DNA of 64,000 nt, taken from the NCBI GenBank assembly GCA_964495375.1, contig CAZBWM010000015.1, positions 34,844-98,843 on the forward strand. The letters run 5' to 3'. The translations under genes were made by a program, and so were the position numbers. The notes beneath the pieces were generated by a model. That model was not told where the DNA came from and made no database searches. It saw nothing but the letters and a program-made list of their open reading frames with translations. This stretch comes from JAIESQ01 sp964495375 (GTDB lineage Bacteria > Planctomycetota > Planctomycetia > Pirellulales > JAEUIK01). This document shows positions 9,647 to 17,817 of this stretch, piece by piece (positions within the stretch are counted from its first letter, which is position 1; every line of letters starts with the position of its first letter).

Positions 9647-9904
9647 CTAATGCGATTGCGAAGGTTCGAGCGGTTCGCGGCGCGCCGAGCGGGCAAGCGA
9701 CTCGAGCGACACGAGCTGTCGGCCGTCCGCGCTCGCCTGGTTGCGGCTTTCTTCGGCCGGACAAGTGGAGCACGTGCCGCAGCCCCCCAAGCGCTGGCGA
9801 AGCACGGCGAGCCAGACGCGGCGCGCGAGATAGCCGGCGGCCACCGCCACAATCAGCCCGGCGGCAGCGCTCTGCCAGTCGATGTTCACGGCCGTGGTGC
9901 TCAT
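9647..9904 (-). CDS. FeoB-associated Cys-rich membrane protein
   Basis: 85 residues beginning at ATG 9904 (MSTTAVNIDWQ). One N-terminal membrane segment (AAAGLIVAVAAGYLARRVW) is followed by the cysteine cluster CGTCSTC and a polar tail. This size and order match the small FeoB-associated Cys-rich proteins found with ferrous iron transporters. It lies on the same strand as feoB but 574 bp downstream of it, with a repeat-rich gap between, so it may have its own promoter. It ends 44 bp before the TPR-AAA gene. A role in ferrous iron handling at the membrane is inferred from the family and context. Confidence 0.65.
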   Translation of the reverse strand: MSTTAVNIDWQSAAAGLIVAVAAGYLARRVWLAVLRQRLGGCGTCSTCPAEESRNQASADGRQLVSLESLARSARREPLEPSQSH

Positions 9905-10478
9905 GGTTGCCACTATTCTATACGATCGGCCGCCGAAAAGTCTGACACGGTGCGGCAATGTGGGTTCGGGTCACGAAGCCGGCGTCGAAGAGCATGGGCG
10001 GAGCCCATAGGTCTCAACACATCTTAGCTAGCTAGGCCGCGGTGGGCAGACCCGCGACTGCATCGGCAACTCGGTGGAAAGTGTCTTCGCCCTGGTTCCT
10101 GGTTGACGCGAATCATCGATTGTCATTGGCCACGTAGTGGCCGCGGCGCTTAGCCGTGGGTGTTAACCCACGGACACTCGACGCCAAACAACAATTAAGC
10201 CGCGCAGCGGCGACATCGGCGCGGCGGCATGACAACGAATCCATGGCGATTTCCGCGTCGCCGTCGCCGCTACGCGGCTTCGATCGAACCCGAAACGCCT
10301 CCGTGGGCTGGCGCCCACGGCTAAGCGCCGCCGCCGCTGCGCGGCGAAATCCTTGGTCGTGTCACACCAATTCCAACGTCATCTCGTCATATCGTCGTCC
10401 TCTACCCACCAGCTAGCGGACTTGTCTCGAGACCAATGGGCGGAGCCCGTCGCACCCGGTAATTGGCCAACGGTTCGA
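9905..10478. other. Repeat-rich intergenic gap between feoB and its small partner gene
   Basis: These 574 bases hold no convincing gene; short open frames here are rich in Arg, Ser and Pro and read through palindromes. Visible structures are a GGGCGGAGCCC hairpin at 9993-10008, a large imperfect palindrome at 10139-10335, and a second GGGCGGAGCCCGTC unit at 10438-10460 that recurs at 44950. No promoter was clear to me. Confidence 0.6.
10139..10349. repeat. Large imperfect palindrome (REPIN-like), family also at 45287
   Basis: The outer arms are 10139-10173 and 10301-10335. Read on opposite strands they share CCGTGGG, then a short variable loop, then CCCACGGCTAAGCGCCG. The left arm contains the perfect hairpin CCGTGGGT-GTTA-ACCCACGG at 10154-10173. 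Inner arms GCCGCGCAGCGGCGAC (from about 10197) and GTCGCCGCTACGCGGC (from about 10263) are also inverted to each other. The right half (10262-10349) aligns base for base with 45287-45374, with differences mostly between the conserved blocks. No transposase is nearby. Confidence 0.7.
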
Positions 10479-12773
10479 CTACCCACCCCCGATTCGCATG
10501 CCGATTTGATAGGTGAGCAGGGCCCCGAAATAAGCCAGCACGGTCATGTAGGTAAAGGCAAACAGCGGCCAGCGCCAGCTATTGGTTTCGCGACGAATGA
10601 CTGCCAGCGTGGCGGCACACTGCGCGCACAGCGCGAAGAACACCATGATCGACAGCGCCACCGGCACGTTGTAGACCGGCCGATCGGTGCCATCCCAGGT
10701 GGCCTGCTGCAAGGCGGTTTGCAAGCGCGTGCGGTCATTGTCGGCTTCGAGATCGACGTCGGAGCCGAGATTATAGATCACCCCCAGCGTGGCGATGATG
10801 ACCTCGCGTGCGGGGAACGACGCGATCGCCGCGCAGCCGATCCGCCAATCCCAGCCGAGCGGTCGTACGACCGGCTCGATCCACTGGCCGGCCCGGCCGA
10901 GCACACTTTGCCGCTGGTAAGCGCCAGCAATCTGGGCGTCGATCGAGGCCAGCTCTTCCTCAAGCCGGTCATATTCATCGGCCGTGGCGTCGAGGTTCTG
11001 ATTGCCCTGGGGATCGGCGCTAATCAGCGTGAGCTCAGCCCGCTTCATCCGTTCTTCGACTTGAGCGCGCTGCGGCTCGTACTTCGCGGCGATGTCGGCC
11101 GGGTGCGGATAGTAGAGGGCCGCCCAAATGACGATCGACACTGCAAAGATCAAGGTGCCGGCGCGGCGCACGAACGACCAGCCTCGCTCGGTCATGCGAT
11201 GCAGCACGGTAGCGAGCGAAGGTAACTTGTACGGGGGCAATTCCATCACGAACGGCGGAGTCGGGCCACGCAGCAGCGAACGTTTGAGCACCAGCGCGAC
11301 GACGACCGCCACGGCCGTGCCCAGCGCGTACATCGCCGCCAGGGTCAGCCCTTGCAGACCGAGCCAGCCGAACAACGCTCGCGGGGGAATGAACGCGGCG
11401 ATCATCACCGTGTAAACCGGCAGCCGAGCGCTGCAACTCATCAGGGGGGCGACCAGGATTGTGGTGAGGCGGTCGCGGCGGTTTTCGATCACGCGCGTGG
11501 CCATGATGCCCGGCACGGCGCAAGCGAACGACGACAGCAGCGGAATGAACGACTTGCCACTGAGCCCCACCCGCGACATCAGCTTGTCCATCAAATACGC
11601 CGCGCGGGCCATGTAGCCGCAATCTTCCAGCAGCGCAATGAAGAAAAAGAGGATGAAGATCTGCGGCAAGAAGACCAACACGCCGCCGACGCCGGCCACG
11701 ATGCCGTCGACCAGCAGGCTGCGCAGCGCCCCCTCGCCTAGCAAGCCGCCAACGGCTTCGCCAACCGCGCCGACTCCCTGATCGACGAGATCCATCAGCG
11801 GGCCGGCCCAGGTGAAGACCGACTGAAACATGACGATCATCAGCAGGGCAAAGATCAGTGATCCAAACCAGCGATGCGTGAGCACGCGATCGATGCGGTC
11901 GGACAGAGTGGCGGCGCGCGTGGCGGGGCGCGTCACGCAGCCTTCGAGCACGCGGGCGACCCAAGTGTAGCGGCTCATCGCCTCGACTGCCGGCACCGGC
12001 AGACCGGCGGCAGCCAGGCGGGCCCGGGCTTCGCGCAGATGATTTTGGACCGGCTCACTCTGGTCCACACCGAGCGCGGTGCCGAGGTATCCGCTGGTAT
12101 CCAGCAGCAACCGTTCGACGAGGTAGCGTGGAGTGCCGGTGTTTGGATCGGGAGTGGCTGGCCCAGTCTGAGCGAGCGCCCTGGCCAGCAAGTCGACTTC
12201 GCCGGAAAAGGCCGCCGGAAACGGGCTCTCGTGGCGCGGCGCCTCATGTTCCAGCACATGCTCGAGCGCGGCCTTGAGCTCATCGATGCCGCGGCGGCGA
12301 TGGGCTTCGAGCCCGACCACGGGAATACCGAGCGCCGCTTCGAGCTTGTCGAGATCGATCTCCACGCCGCGCGCTTCGGCCACGTCGAGCATGTTGACGG
12401 CCAGCACCGTGGGTCGGCCGAAGGCGAGCACCTGATTCACCAGATACAAGTTGCGCTCGAGATTGCTGGCGTCGACGATCGAGATCACCACGTCGATGGC
12501 CGGCGTATCGTCGCGCCGCGCCAAGAGAACGTCGACCGCCACCATTTCGTCGGGGGACCGCGGCGCCAGGCTGTACGTGCCGGGCAAGTCGATCACCTCG
12601 AAGTGGCGGCCGGCGTGCGTGCAGTGACCGGTTTTCTTTTCGACGGTGACGCCGGGATAGTTGCCGACGCGTTGGCGCACGCCGACGAGCGCGCCAAACA
12701 GGGTCGACTTGCCGACGTTTGGATTGCCGATCAGGGCAACGGTGACAGTCCGCGACTGGGCGGCGATGCTCAT
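10479..12773 (-). CDS. feoB: Ferrous iron transporter FeoB
   Basis: 764 residues. The N-terminal G domain has GNPNVGKST (16-24), the GVTVE switch (41-45), DLPG (62-65) and NMLD (127-130). A helical guanine-dissociation-inhibitor-like region follows to about residue 280. The rest is a polytopic membrane part with the characteristic LSSFACAVPGIMATR segment and a second set of gate helices. A CAQC motif lies in the last membrane segments. FeoB moves Fe(II) across the inner membrane under nucleotide control. Two FeoA genes sit directly upstream (gap 76 bp) and a Cys-rich partner downstream, so this is a complete Feo set. An extended charged loop at about residues 560-640 separates the two membrane halves. 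Confidence 0.96.
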   Translation of the reverse strand: MSIAAQSRTVTVALIGNPNVGKSTLFGALVGVRQRVGNYPGVTVEKKTGHCTHAGRHFEVIDLPGTYSLAPRSPDEMVAVDVLLARRDDTPAIDVVISIVDASNLERNLYLVNQVLAFGRPTVLAVNMLDVAEARGVEIDLDKLEAALGIPVVGLEAHRRRGIDELKAALEHVLEHEAPRHESPFPAAFSGEVDLLARALAQTGPATPDPNTGTPRYLVERLLLDTSGYLGTALGVDQSEPVQNHLREARARLAAAGLPVPAVEAMSRYTWVARVLEGCVTRPATRAATLSDRIDRVLTHRWFGSLIFALLMIVMFQSVFTWAGPLMDLVDQGVGAVGEAVGGLLGEGALRSLLVDGIVAGVGGVLVFLPQIFILFFFIALLEDCGYMARAAYLMDKLMSRVGLSGKSFIPLLSSFACAVPGIMATRVIENRRDRLTTILVAPLMSCSARLPVYTVMIAAFIPPRALFGWLGLQGLTLAAMYALGTAVAVVVALVLKRSLLRGPTPPFVMELPPYKLPSLATVLHRMTERGWSFVRRAGTLIFAVSIVIWAALYYPHPADIAAKYEPQRAQVEERMKRAELTLISADPQGNQNLDATADEYDRLEEELASIDAQIAGAYQRQSVLGRAGQWIEPVVRPLGWDWRIGCAAIASFPAREVIIATLGVIYNLGSDVDLEADNDRTRLQTALQQATWDGTDRPVYNVPVALSIMVFFALCAQCAATLAVIRRETNSWRWPLFAFTYMTVLAYFGALLTYQIGMRIGGG

Positions 12774-12849
12774 AGGCGCTCGGGCTACGGGAGGTCCGCT
12801 CGAGAAAGTTTGGAGAAAAGGGCTTCGAGGTGACAGTCAGGTTTTCGGT

Positions 12850-13083
12850 TTACTCGACTTCGACCAGTGCCGCTTCGGCACGCCGGATCGAAAGCCGGTA
12901 ACCTCGCACTTCAAACTCGAGCGGATCGCCAAGTGGCGCCTTGCCCAGATACGACACAATCACGCCGGGGGTGAGCCCCATTTCCAGGAGCCGAACGCTG
13001 ACCTCGTCATCACCGTGCACAAGCCGCACCCGCGCGGAGTCGCCGACCTTGAGATCAGCCAGGTGTTTTGCCCGCTCGGTCAC
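12850..13083 (-). CDS. feoA: FeoA-domain protein, second copy
   Basis: 77 residues with an SH3-like FeoA fold: VGDSARVRLVHGDDEVSVRLLEMGLTPG, then a strand-rich end with EFEVRGYRLSIRRAEA. RLLEMGLTPG is the usual FeoA signature. The start is taken as GTG 13083, whose GTGA overlaps the TGA stop of the upstream feoA; this gives a domain of normal size and implies translational coupling. A longer in-frame extension upstream is non-coding. FeoA is a small cytosolic protein thought to regulate or assemble FeoB. Having two separate copies before feoB suggests a heteromeric regulator. Confidence 0.85.
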   Translation of the reverse strand: MTERAKHLADLKVGDSARVRLVHGDDEVSVRLLEMGLTPGVIVSYLGKAPLGDPLEFEVRGYRLSIRRAEAALVEVE

Positions 13084-13331
13084 GACGCGGCTCCCGTCTC
13101 GACAAGCACATGGCCGGCCTCGCCGGGGCGAAAGCAGATGGTTTGCCCCGCCAGGCGAACGATACAAGGGCTCCCCGGCTGCACGATTTCGATGACGGCC
13201 CCTGGGCGGAGCCCCATTTCTGCGAGCCGATGCGCCTCGTCGCGCGGGGCGACAATTTCGCGCACGCGGCCACTTTGGCCGGCGGTCAGCAAGCTCAGGG
13301 GCAACAACTCGTGAGGAACCTCGTCGGTCAA
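13080..13331 (-). CDS. feoA: FeoA-domain protein, first copy of the feo operon
   Basis: 83 residues. It has AHRLAEMGLRPGAVIEIVQPGSPCIVRLAGQTICFRPGEAGHVLV, a standard FeoA core. The start appears to be TTG at 13331, because no ATG lies in frame close upstream; a GTG or later start is possible. Its stop overlaps the next feoA by four bases. It is the first gene of the feo operon. On the minus strand the upstream region contains TAGAAT, a possible -10, at about 13381, but I see no convincing Fur box. Confidence 0.85.
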   Translation of the reverse strand: MTDEVPHELLPLSLLTAGQSGRVREIVAPRDEAHRLAEMGLRPGAVIEIVQPGSPCIVRLAGQTICFRPGEAGHVLVETGAAS

Positions 13332-13652
13332 ATCGGGCGCTCCGGCGCGACAAAAATGCCCTGGAATTGGTCAGTCCGAATTCTATCGCTACCGCGCGAG
13401 GTGTTGAAGGCGCCGAGCCAATGGTGTCTGGAACCGATTCAAGTGAGTAGCCACTAATAGTTACCGACGACTTGAATCGGTTCCTGACACCGTTGGGGGC
13501 GAACCGGCTTGAAGGCCAACGACCCTGCCGGGCCATCTTGCGGGAGGCCAATGTGTCTGACCAGAATATCGTGCTGGCCAAAGGCCGCGGTACCAGACAA
13601 CTGGCAGCCGCAACTACGCAGTGCGTCGAGTCACGCTCGACAACGGGGGGGT
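13332..13652. other. Divergent intergenic region between feoA and the ABC permease gene
   Basis: These 321 bases separate divergent operons and should hold both promoters. The clear structure is the paired inverted repeat at 13423-13491. A run of G (13645-13650) just before ATG 13653 may serve as ribosome binding site. No other gene is seen. Confidence 0.5.
13423..13491. repeat. REPIN-like inverted repeat pair (TGTCAGGAACCGATTCAA family, copy 1)
   Basis: The left arm 13423-13444 and right arm 13470-13491 are 22-base inverted copies with one mismatch (TCTGG against TCAGG). The shared core is CAGGAACCGATTCAAGT or its complement. A 25-base spacer lies between. The same arms recur at 16967-16986 and 17016-17035. 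Confidence 0.8.
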
Positions 13653-14558
13653 ATGGCGATCGATCCGACCGCAACCGGTCAACTGTCGGCACCGCCGCGG
13701 GAGCGCTTACGCGACACCGTGCGTGAGATGGTCACCGAATTGATCGGTGCCCGCGAGCTGCTGTGGCGGTTGACGCTGCGCGACCTGCACCTGCGCTACA
13801 AGCAAGCCGTGATGGGGCTCGGCTGGGCGCTCTTCATGCCGGTGTTGATCGTCGGTTCAGGGGCCCTGATCAAGTACGCCATGGCCCAAGCGGGTGAGCA
13901 AGATTTGCCCCTCTCGCGGCTGGCGTCGATGGCCGTCAAGGCGCTCCCCTGGGCGTTCTTCGTCGGCTCGATCGGCTTCGCCACGCCGAGCCTGATCTCG
14001 AATATGAACCTGGTGACCAAAATCTACTTCCCGCGCGAGGTGCTCCCCCTCTCTACTGTGCTCACCCAGGCGGTCGACTCGTTACTGGGGGGGAGCGTGC
14101 TCAGCGTGATCCTCTTCACTCAGGCGGAGATTCCCTTCACCAGGCAAATGCTGTGGGTACCGCTCTTGGCTGTACTAATCGTGCTGCTGACCGTCGCGGC
14201 GGCGCTGGTGCTTAGCTGCGCGAATCTTTTTTTCCGCGACGTCAAGTACATCGTCCAGGTGATCCTCACCTTTGGGATTTTCGTTACCCCGGTCTTCTAC
14301 GAGCCTGAACTGTTGGGCCCGCTGGGCTGCAAGCTGATGATGCTCAACCCGATCGCGCCGTTGCTCGAGGGGCTGAGCCTGTCGGTCATCGACGGGCACA
14401 ACCTGCTGTATCCACTGACGCACTTACACAACGGCCGCGAAGTGCTGGCCTGGCATCCGCTTTATCTCGGGTACGCGGCGACGTGGTCGATCGTCGGTTG
14501 CGCGCTGGCCTGGTTTTACTTCCACAAGCTGGAATTCATTTACGCGGAGTACATCTAG
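13653..14558 (+). CDS. ABC-2 type polysaccharide export permease (Wzm-like)
   Basis: 301 residues with a cytosolic N-terminus and six predicted membrane helices. The segment LLWRLTLRDLHLRYKQAVMGLGWALFMP is the amphipathic N-terminal motif typical of O-antigen and teichoic acid exporters (Wzm, TagG). ATG 13653 (MAIDPTATG) is preceded by a G-rich stretch; the upstream in-frame extension to 13509 runs through repeats and was rejected. The ATP-binding partner starts 65 bp downstream. Together they would flip or export a lipid-linked polysaccharide across the inner membrane. No glycosyltransferase genes are adjacent, so the substrate is unknown. Confidence 0.88.
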   Translation: MAIDPTATGQLSAPPRERLRDTVREMVTELIGARELLWRLTLRDLHLRYKQAVMGLGWALFMPVLIVGSGALIKYAMAQAGEQDLPLSRLASMAVKALPWAFFVGSIGFATPSLISNMNLVTKIYFPREVLPLSTVLTQAVDSLLGGSVLSVILFTQAEIPFTRQMLWVPLLAVLIVLLTVAAALVLSCANLFFRDVKYIVQVILTFGIFVTPVFYEPELLGPLGCKLMMLNPIAPLLEGLSLSVIDGHNLLYPLTHLHNGREVLAWHPLYLGYAATWSIVGCALAWFYFHKLEFIYAEYI

Positions 14559-14623
14559 GGCGCCGATCGAATGCGGTCGGGTGGCACTCGCCAGGTGGAC
14601 AGTGACGCGGAGAAGCGCAGCGT

Positions 14624-15865
14624 ATGGGCCAAGCGGCGGTCGAAGTCGAACAGATCTGGAAGAAATTCCATCGTGGCGAATTCCACGATAGCTTGCGCGA
14701 TCTGATTCCCGCGGTCGCGCGGCGGCTAGTGCGCGGCGGGCCGCGCCCCGGCGAGTTGTCGACGGGCGATTTCTGGGCGCTACGCGACGTCAGCTTTACG
14801 GTCGAGCCCGGCGAATCGCTGGGCATCATCGGCCCCAACGGCTCGGGTAAGAGCACCATGCTCAAGGTGCTGTCGCGCATTCTGCGGCCCAACCGCGGCC
14901 GCTTCGAGGTCCGGGGTAAGCTGCGCGCGCTGATCGAAGTCGCCGCCGGCTTTCATGCCGATCTGACTGGCCGTGAGAACATCTTTCTCAACGGCGCCAT
15001 CCTCGGCATGCGCAAGGCCGAAATCGAGCGCAAGTTTGATCGGATCGTCGCCTTCTCGGGCATCGAGCCGTTTATCGATACCCCGGTGAAGCGCTACAGC
15101 TCGGGCATGCAGGCACGGCTCGGCTTTGCAGTCGCTGCGCACCTCGAACCCGATGTGTTGTTGGTCGACGAGGTCTTGGCAGTCGGCGACGCGGTCTTCC
15201 AAGAGAAGTGCCTGGAACGGATGCAGGAGATCGCCCAACAGGGGACCGCGATCATTTTCATCAGCCACGATCTGCAGGCGGTTTCGAGCCTGTGTCAGAA
15301 GTGTCTGTTACTACGACAAGGAGAGCGCGCGGCCTACGGCGCCACCGCGGAAGTCGTCGCCCAGTACACGACTCAGTGCCACGAAGAGCACGACCGCCCT
15401 GCCGAGAACGCGAATTGCCGGATCGTGCGCACCAGTGTTAGCGGACCCAGCGGCGGCAACCAGATGACTTTCCGCTCGGGCGATCCGGCGCGGATTGAAA
15501 TCGAAATCGAGGCCCGGCGCGAACTGCAGCAGGCATCGGTCGAGATCTACCTGCACGACGGCAGCAACCAGTTGGTGTTTCGGGCGTCGACGCTACAACT
15601 CGGCATCGTACCGTGCGACGTAGCGGCCGGCGAGCGCCTCGTCGCCACCTTCGAGCTGAACGTCAACCTGCAAGCGGGCGTGTTCGGCCTGGGCGTGGCC
15701 GTGCGGCGCATCGAGCACGCACTGAATTACTTTCATCAGGCCTGGCTGATGCCTTGGCAGGTGACCTCGGCCGATGGGGCGACGGGAGTCTGCTTCCTGA
15801 ACTGCCAGGCCACGAGCTGCGAGACCTTGCAACTCGGAGCCGCGCGCACCGAGGCTGTGAACTAG
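14624..15865 (+). CDS. ABC transporter ATP-binding subunit with Wzt-type C-terminal domain
   Basis: 413 residues. The nucleotide-binding domain has Walker A GPNGSGKST (70-78), the signature YSSGMQ (158-163) and Walker B VLLVDE (178-183) followed by VLAVGD, as in the polysaccharide exporter subfamily. Residues of about 275-395 form a beta-sandwich resembling the Wzt carbohydrate-binding domain, which in O-antigen exporters recognises the modified glycan end. Having this domain suggests export of a finished, capped polymer. It is co-oriented with the permease and convergent with the next gene, 30 bp away. Confidence 0.88.
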   Translation: MGQAAVEVEQIWKKFHRGEFHDSLRDLIPAVARRLVRGGPRPGELSTGDFWALRDVSFTVEPGESLGIIGPNGSGKSTMLKVLSRILRPNRGRFEVRGKLRALIEVAAGFHADLTGRENIFLNGAILGMRKAEIERKFDRIVAFSGIEPFIDTPVKRYSSGMQARLGFAVAAHLEPDVLLVDEVLAVGDAVFQEKCLERMQEIAQQGTAIIFISHDLQAVSSLCQKCLLLRQGERAAYGATAEVVAQYTTQCHEEHDRPAENANCRIVRTSVSGPSGGNQMTFRSGDPARIEIEIEARRELQQASVEIYLHDGSNQLVFRASTLQLGIVPCDVAAGERLVATFELNVNLQAGVFGLGVAVRRIEHALNYFHQAWLMPWQVTSADGATGVCFLNCQATSCETLQLGAARTEAVN

Positions 15866-15895
15866 CCCGCTGTCGGTGCTTTGCCGCTGGATCGG

Positions 15896-16702
15896 CTATT
15901 CGCCGCTCGGAGCCGTCACTAATTGCTTGAGGGCTGACAGCGCCGCGAGCACATCGTCGGCCGCGACATCGGCCCAGCCTGCCAGCTTGTGCCGCAAGAT
16001 CGACAGCTTGAACGATTCAAAGGCGTCCATCAGGTCGTCGGGTAGTTCGGGGAGCGACGCCAGCGGCGCCGTTGCGGCGGCTCGCGGGCTGTCGTCGCCC
16101 GGCGATCCACCCTCGTCCCCATCCGTGGCGGCGTCGTACTCGGCGGCTTCGTCACCGTACTCTTCGGCGGCGGTTTCCTCGTCGGCGTCCGCGCGATCGT
16201 AGTCGGCGATCACGCTGGGAGTGGCCGCGATCACGGTGCCGGTGTCGTCGGCGGAGTCTTCGTCAAACTCGGCGGCCGGAGCGTCGAACTCGGTCTCGGC
16301 CGCTTGACCAGTCGTTTCGGCCCGGGCTTTGCGCATGTCGGAGACCGACCACTTGTTTTGCACGGCCCCTTCGAGCCACATCTCGGCGTCGGTCCATTCG
16401 ACGGCCGCTTGAAAGTGGCTCCAGTACAGCCGCTCGTAGCTGGTCTGCACTTCGCCGAATCGCAAGAAGGTACGACGCAGGCGCCCTACGTGCTGGCTGC
16501 TGACATTGCCGATGCGCGTGGCCCAGGCCTCGTCGGAATATTCGGCGGCCGGCGCGCCGGCCTCGTGCAATTCGCCGCGCCATTGGCAGATGATCCGACC
16601 TTTTTCCCAGTTGGTGTCGCTGACGAGATGGTGCCAGCGACCGACGTAGAGTTTCGACCGCTCTTCGGCCACCCCCGTGGCCGGCGACGACGAAGCTTCC
16701 AT
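15896..16702 (-). CDS. Conserved-looking hypothetical protein with acidic central region
   Basis: 268 residues with no membrane segment or signal peptide. The N-terminal 125 residues are well structured and rich in Trp and Tyr (KLYVGRWHHLVSDTNWEKGRI, LYWSHFQAAVEWTDAEMWLEGAVQNKWSVSDMR). The alternating aromatic and charged pattern suggests a nucleic-acid or protein binding helical domain. Residues 135-210 are an Asp/Glu/Ala low-complexity linker. The last 50 residues form a predicted helix pair (LPDDLMDAFESFKLSILRHKLAGW). I do not recognise a family with a known function; similar proteins may be planctomycete-specific. It is transcribed alone toward the wzt-like gene. Confidence 0.75.
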   Translation of the reverse strand: MEASSSPATGVAEERSKLYVGRWHHLVSDTNWEKGRIICQWRGELHEAGAPAAEYSDEAWATRIGNVSSQHVGRLRRTFLRFGEVQTSYERLYWSHFQAAVEWTDAEMWLEGAVQNKWSVSDMRKARAETTGQAAETEFDAPAAEFDEDSADDTGTVIAATPSVIADYDRADADEETAAEEYGDEAAEYDAATDGDEGGSPGDDSPRAAATAPLASLPELPDDLMDAFESFKLSILRHKLAGWADVAADDVLAALSALKQLVTAPSGE

Positions 16703-17088
16703 GTTTCGCGATATCCTGTGCGTTAGCTGTGAATGTCCTCGGTTGCCATGCGGGCTGTTAGCCAGTGGCCGCAGGCTGACGAATCACCAGACGGGAGTTT
16801 AGACAACCACGCTCCTGAGCGTCAGACGCGGCGGTCGCCAGATCGACACGCGATCGACAGGTTTTGCACAGAGCGCGGAAAGCCTTGACGGCTATAGTAG
16901 TTGCGCGGGGAGCTGTGACGAGATCGGCGTCGGGTTCGGTTGCAGCCGGCCTCCAAACGGTGTCAGGATGTCAGGAACCGATTCAAATGCACGCCCACGA
17001 TTGGTGACTGGCTGGTTGAATCGGTTCCTGACACCATGCGGGCAACCCGCTCCCTTGGCTCACCCATGAGCGACACTCAGTGCCGCTG
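16703..17088. other. Intergenic region with REPIN-like repeat
   Basis: 386 bases without a gene. The main structure is the inverted repeat pair at 16959-17035. Upstream of the hypothetical gene (minus strand) I see no strong promoter. Confidence 0.5.
16959..17035. repeat. REPIN-like inverted repeat pair (TGTCAGGAACCGATTCAA family, copy 2)
   Basis: The arms 16967-16986 and 17016-17035 are 20-base inverted copies with one mismatch. They match the arms at 13423-13491. The left arm is preceded by a tandem duplication of the 8-mer TGTCAGGA (16961-16968 and 16969-16976). The spacer differs from copy 1, so only the arms are conserved. Confidence 0.8.
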
Positions 17089-17586
17089 CTACTGCGAACC
17101 ATCAACCATCTCGGGCTGCTCGACCGCGGTGTAGTCGGCGTAGCGCAGCGAGATCGACACCGCGTGATCGCCGGCGTTGAAGTTGATCGTCGGCTCATCG
17201 GCCAGGCGGCGGTCGCAGAGCGTTGGCAGCTCAAATAGCTGACCGAACGGTGGTATCGAGCCGGGAGTCAGGCCAGTCAACTCGAGCACTTCGTCGGCCG
17301 TGGCGAATCGCAGGCTCTTCCAGCCTTTCGTCTTGCGGAGGGCCTTGCTGTCGAGTCGGCGATCGGCCGGCAGCACGAACATCAGAAATCGCTCGTCGGC
17401 TTTGCAAATGAGCGCTTTGGCGCCACTGGCCAACGATGTGCCACGCACGGCGGCTGCTTCGATACTCGTGAATACCGGTTCATGCCGCAAGACATCGAAG
17501 GCCGCGCCGCGCGAGGTCAGTAGCGCTTCGATTCGCTCGAACACGGTCCGCGGCAGCTCCGGTGGCTGGATTTCGGCGCCCGACAT
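17089..17586 (-). CDS. YbaK/ProX-type aminoacyl-tRNA deacylase domain protein
   Basis: 165 residues, about the full length of a single YbaK domain. It shows RGAAFDVLRHEPVFTSIEAAAVRGTSLASGAKALICKADERFLMFVLPADRRLDSKALRK, the typical arrangement in which a conserved Lys (in GAKALICK) follows the first helix. A GSIPPFG loop follows near the end. Family members hydrolyse mischarged Cys- or Ala-tRNA(Pro) in trans. The substrate cannot be deduced here. The gene is divergent from the membrane protein at 17818 and stands alone. Confidence 0.8.
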   Translation of the reverse strand: MSGAEIQPPELPRTVFERIEALLTSRGAAFDVLRHEPVFTSIEAAAVRGTSLASGAKALICKADERFLMFVLPADRRLDSKALRKTKGWKSLRFATADEVLELTGLTPGSIPPFGQLFELPTLCDRRLADEPTINFNAGDHAVSISLRYADYTAVEQPEMVDGSQ

Positions 17587-17817
17587 GCAAGTTCACCCAG
17601 ATAAGGTCGACGATTTCGGCGATCCTGGACCCGCCGATCGGCCGAACGCCGCTAGCGAGTGGTTTTCGGATCGGTCCAGAGTCTAGGCTGCCAAGGCTCG
17701 GCGAGCTAGATTTCAGTTCTGCGGTTCGACAGGGACCGCCGAGTTCGAGTGTCCAGACGGCTGGTGACTATTTGACACCACCCCCCCGCTGGTCACGGAC
17801 GCTGGTGCAACGCTTCG

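Noticed and set aside
10156..10416. 86-codon frame in the feo gap
   Set aside because: It reads through a large palindrome and is rich in Ser, Arg and Pro.
13332..13420. Fur box before feoA
   Set aside because: No match to GATAATGATAATCATTATC or a clear half-site pair was seen.
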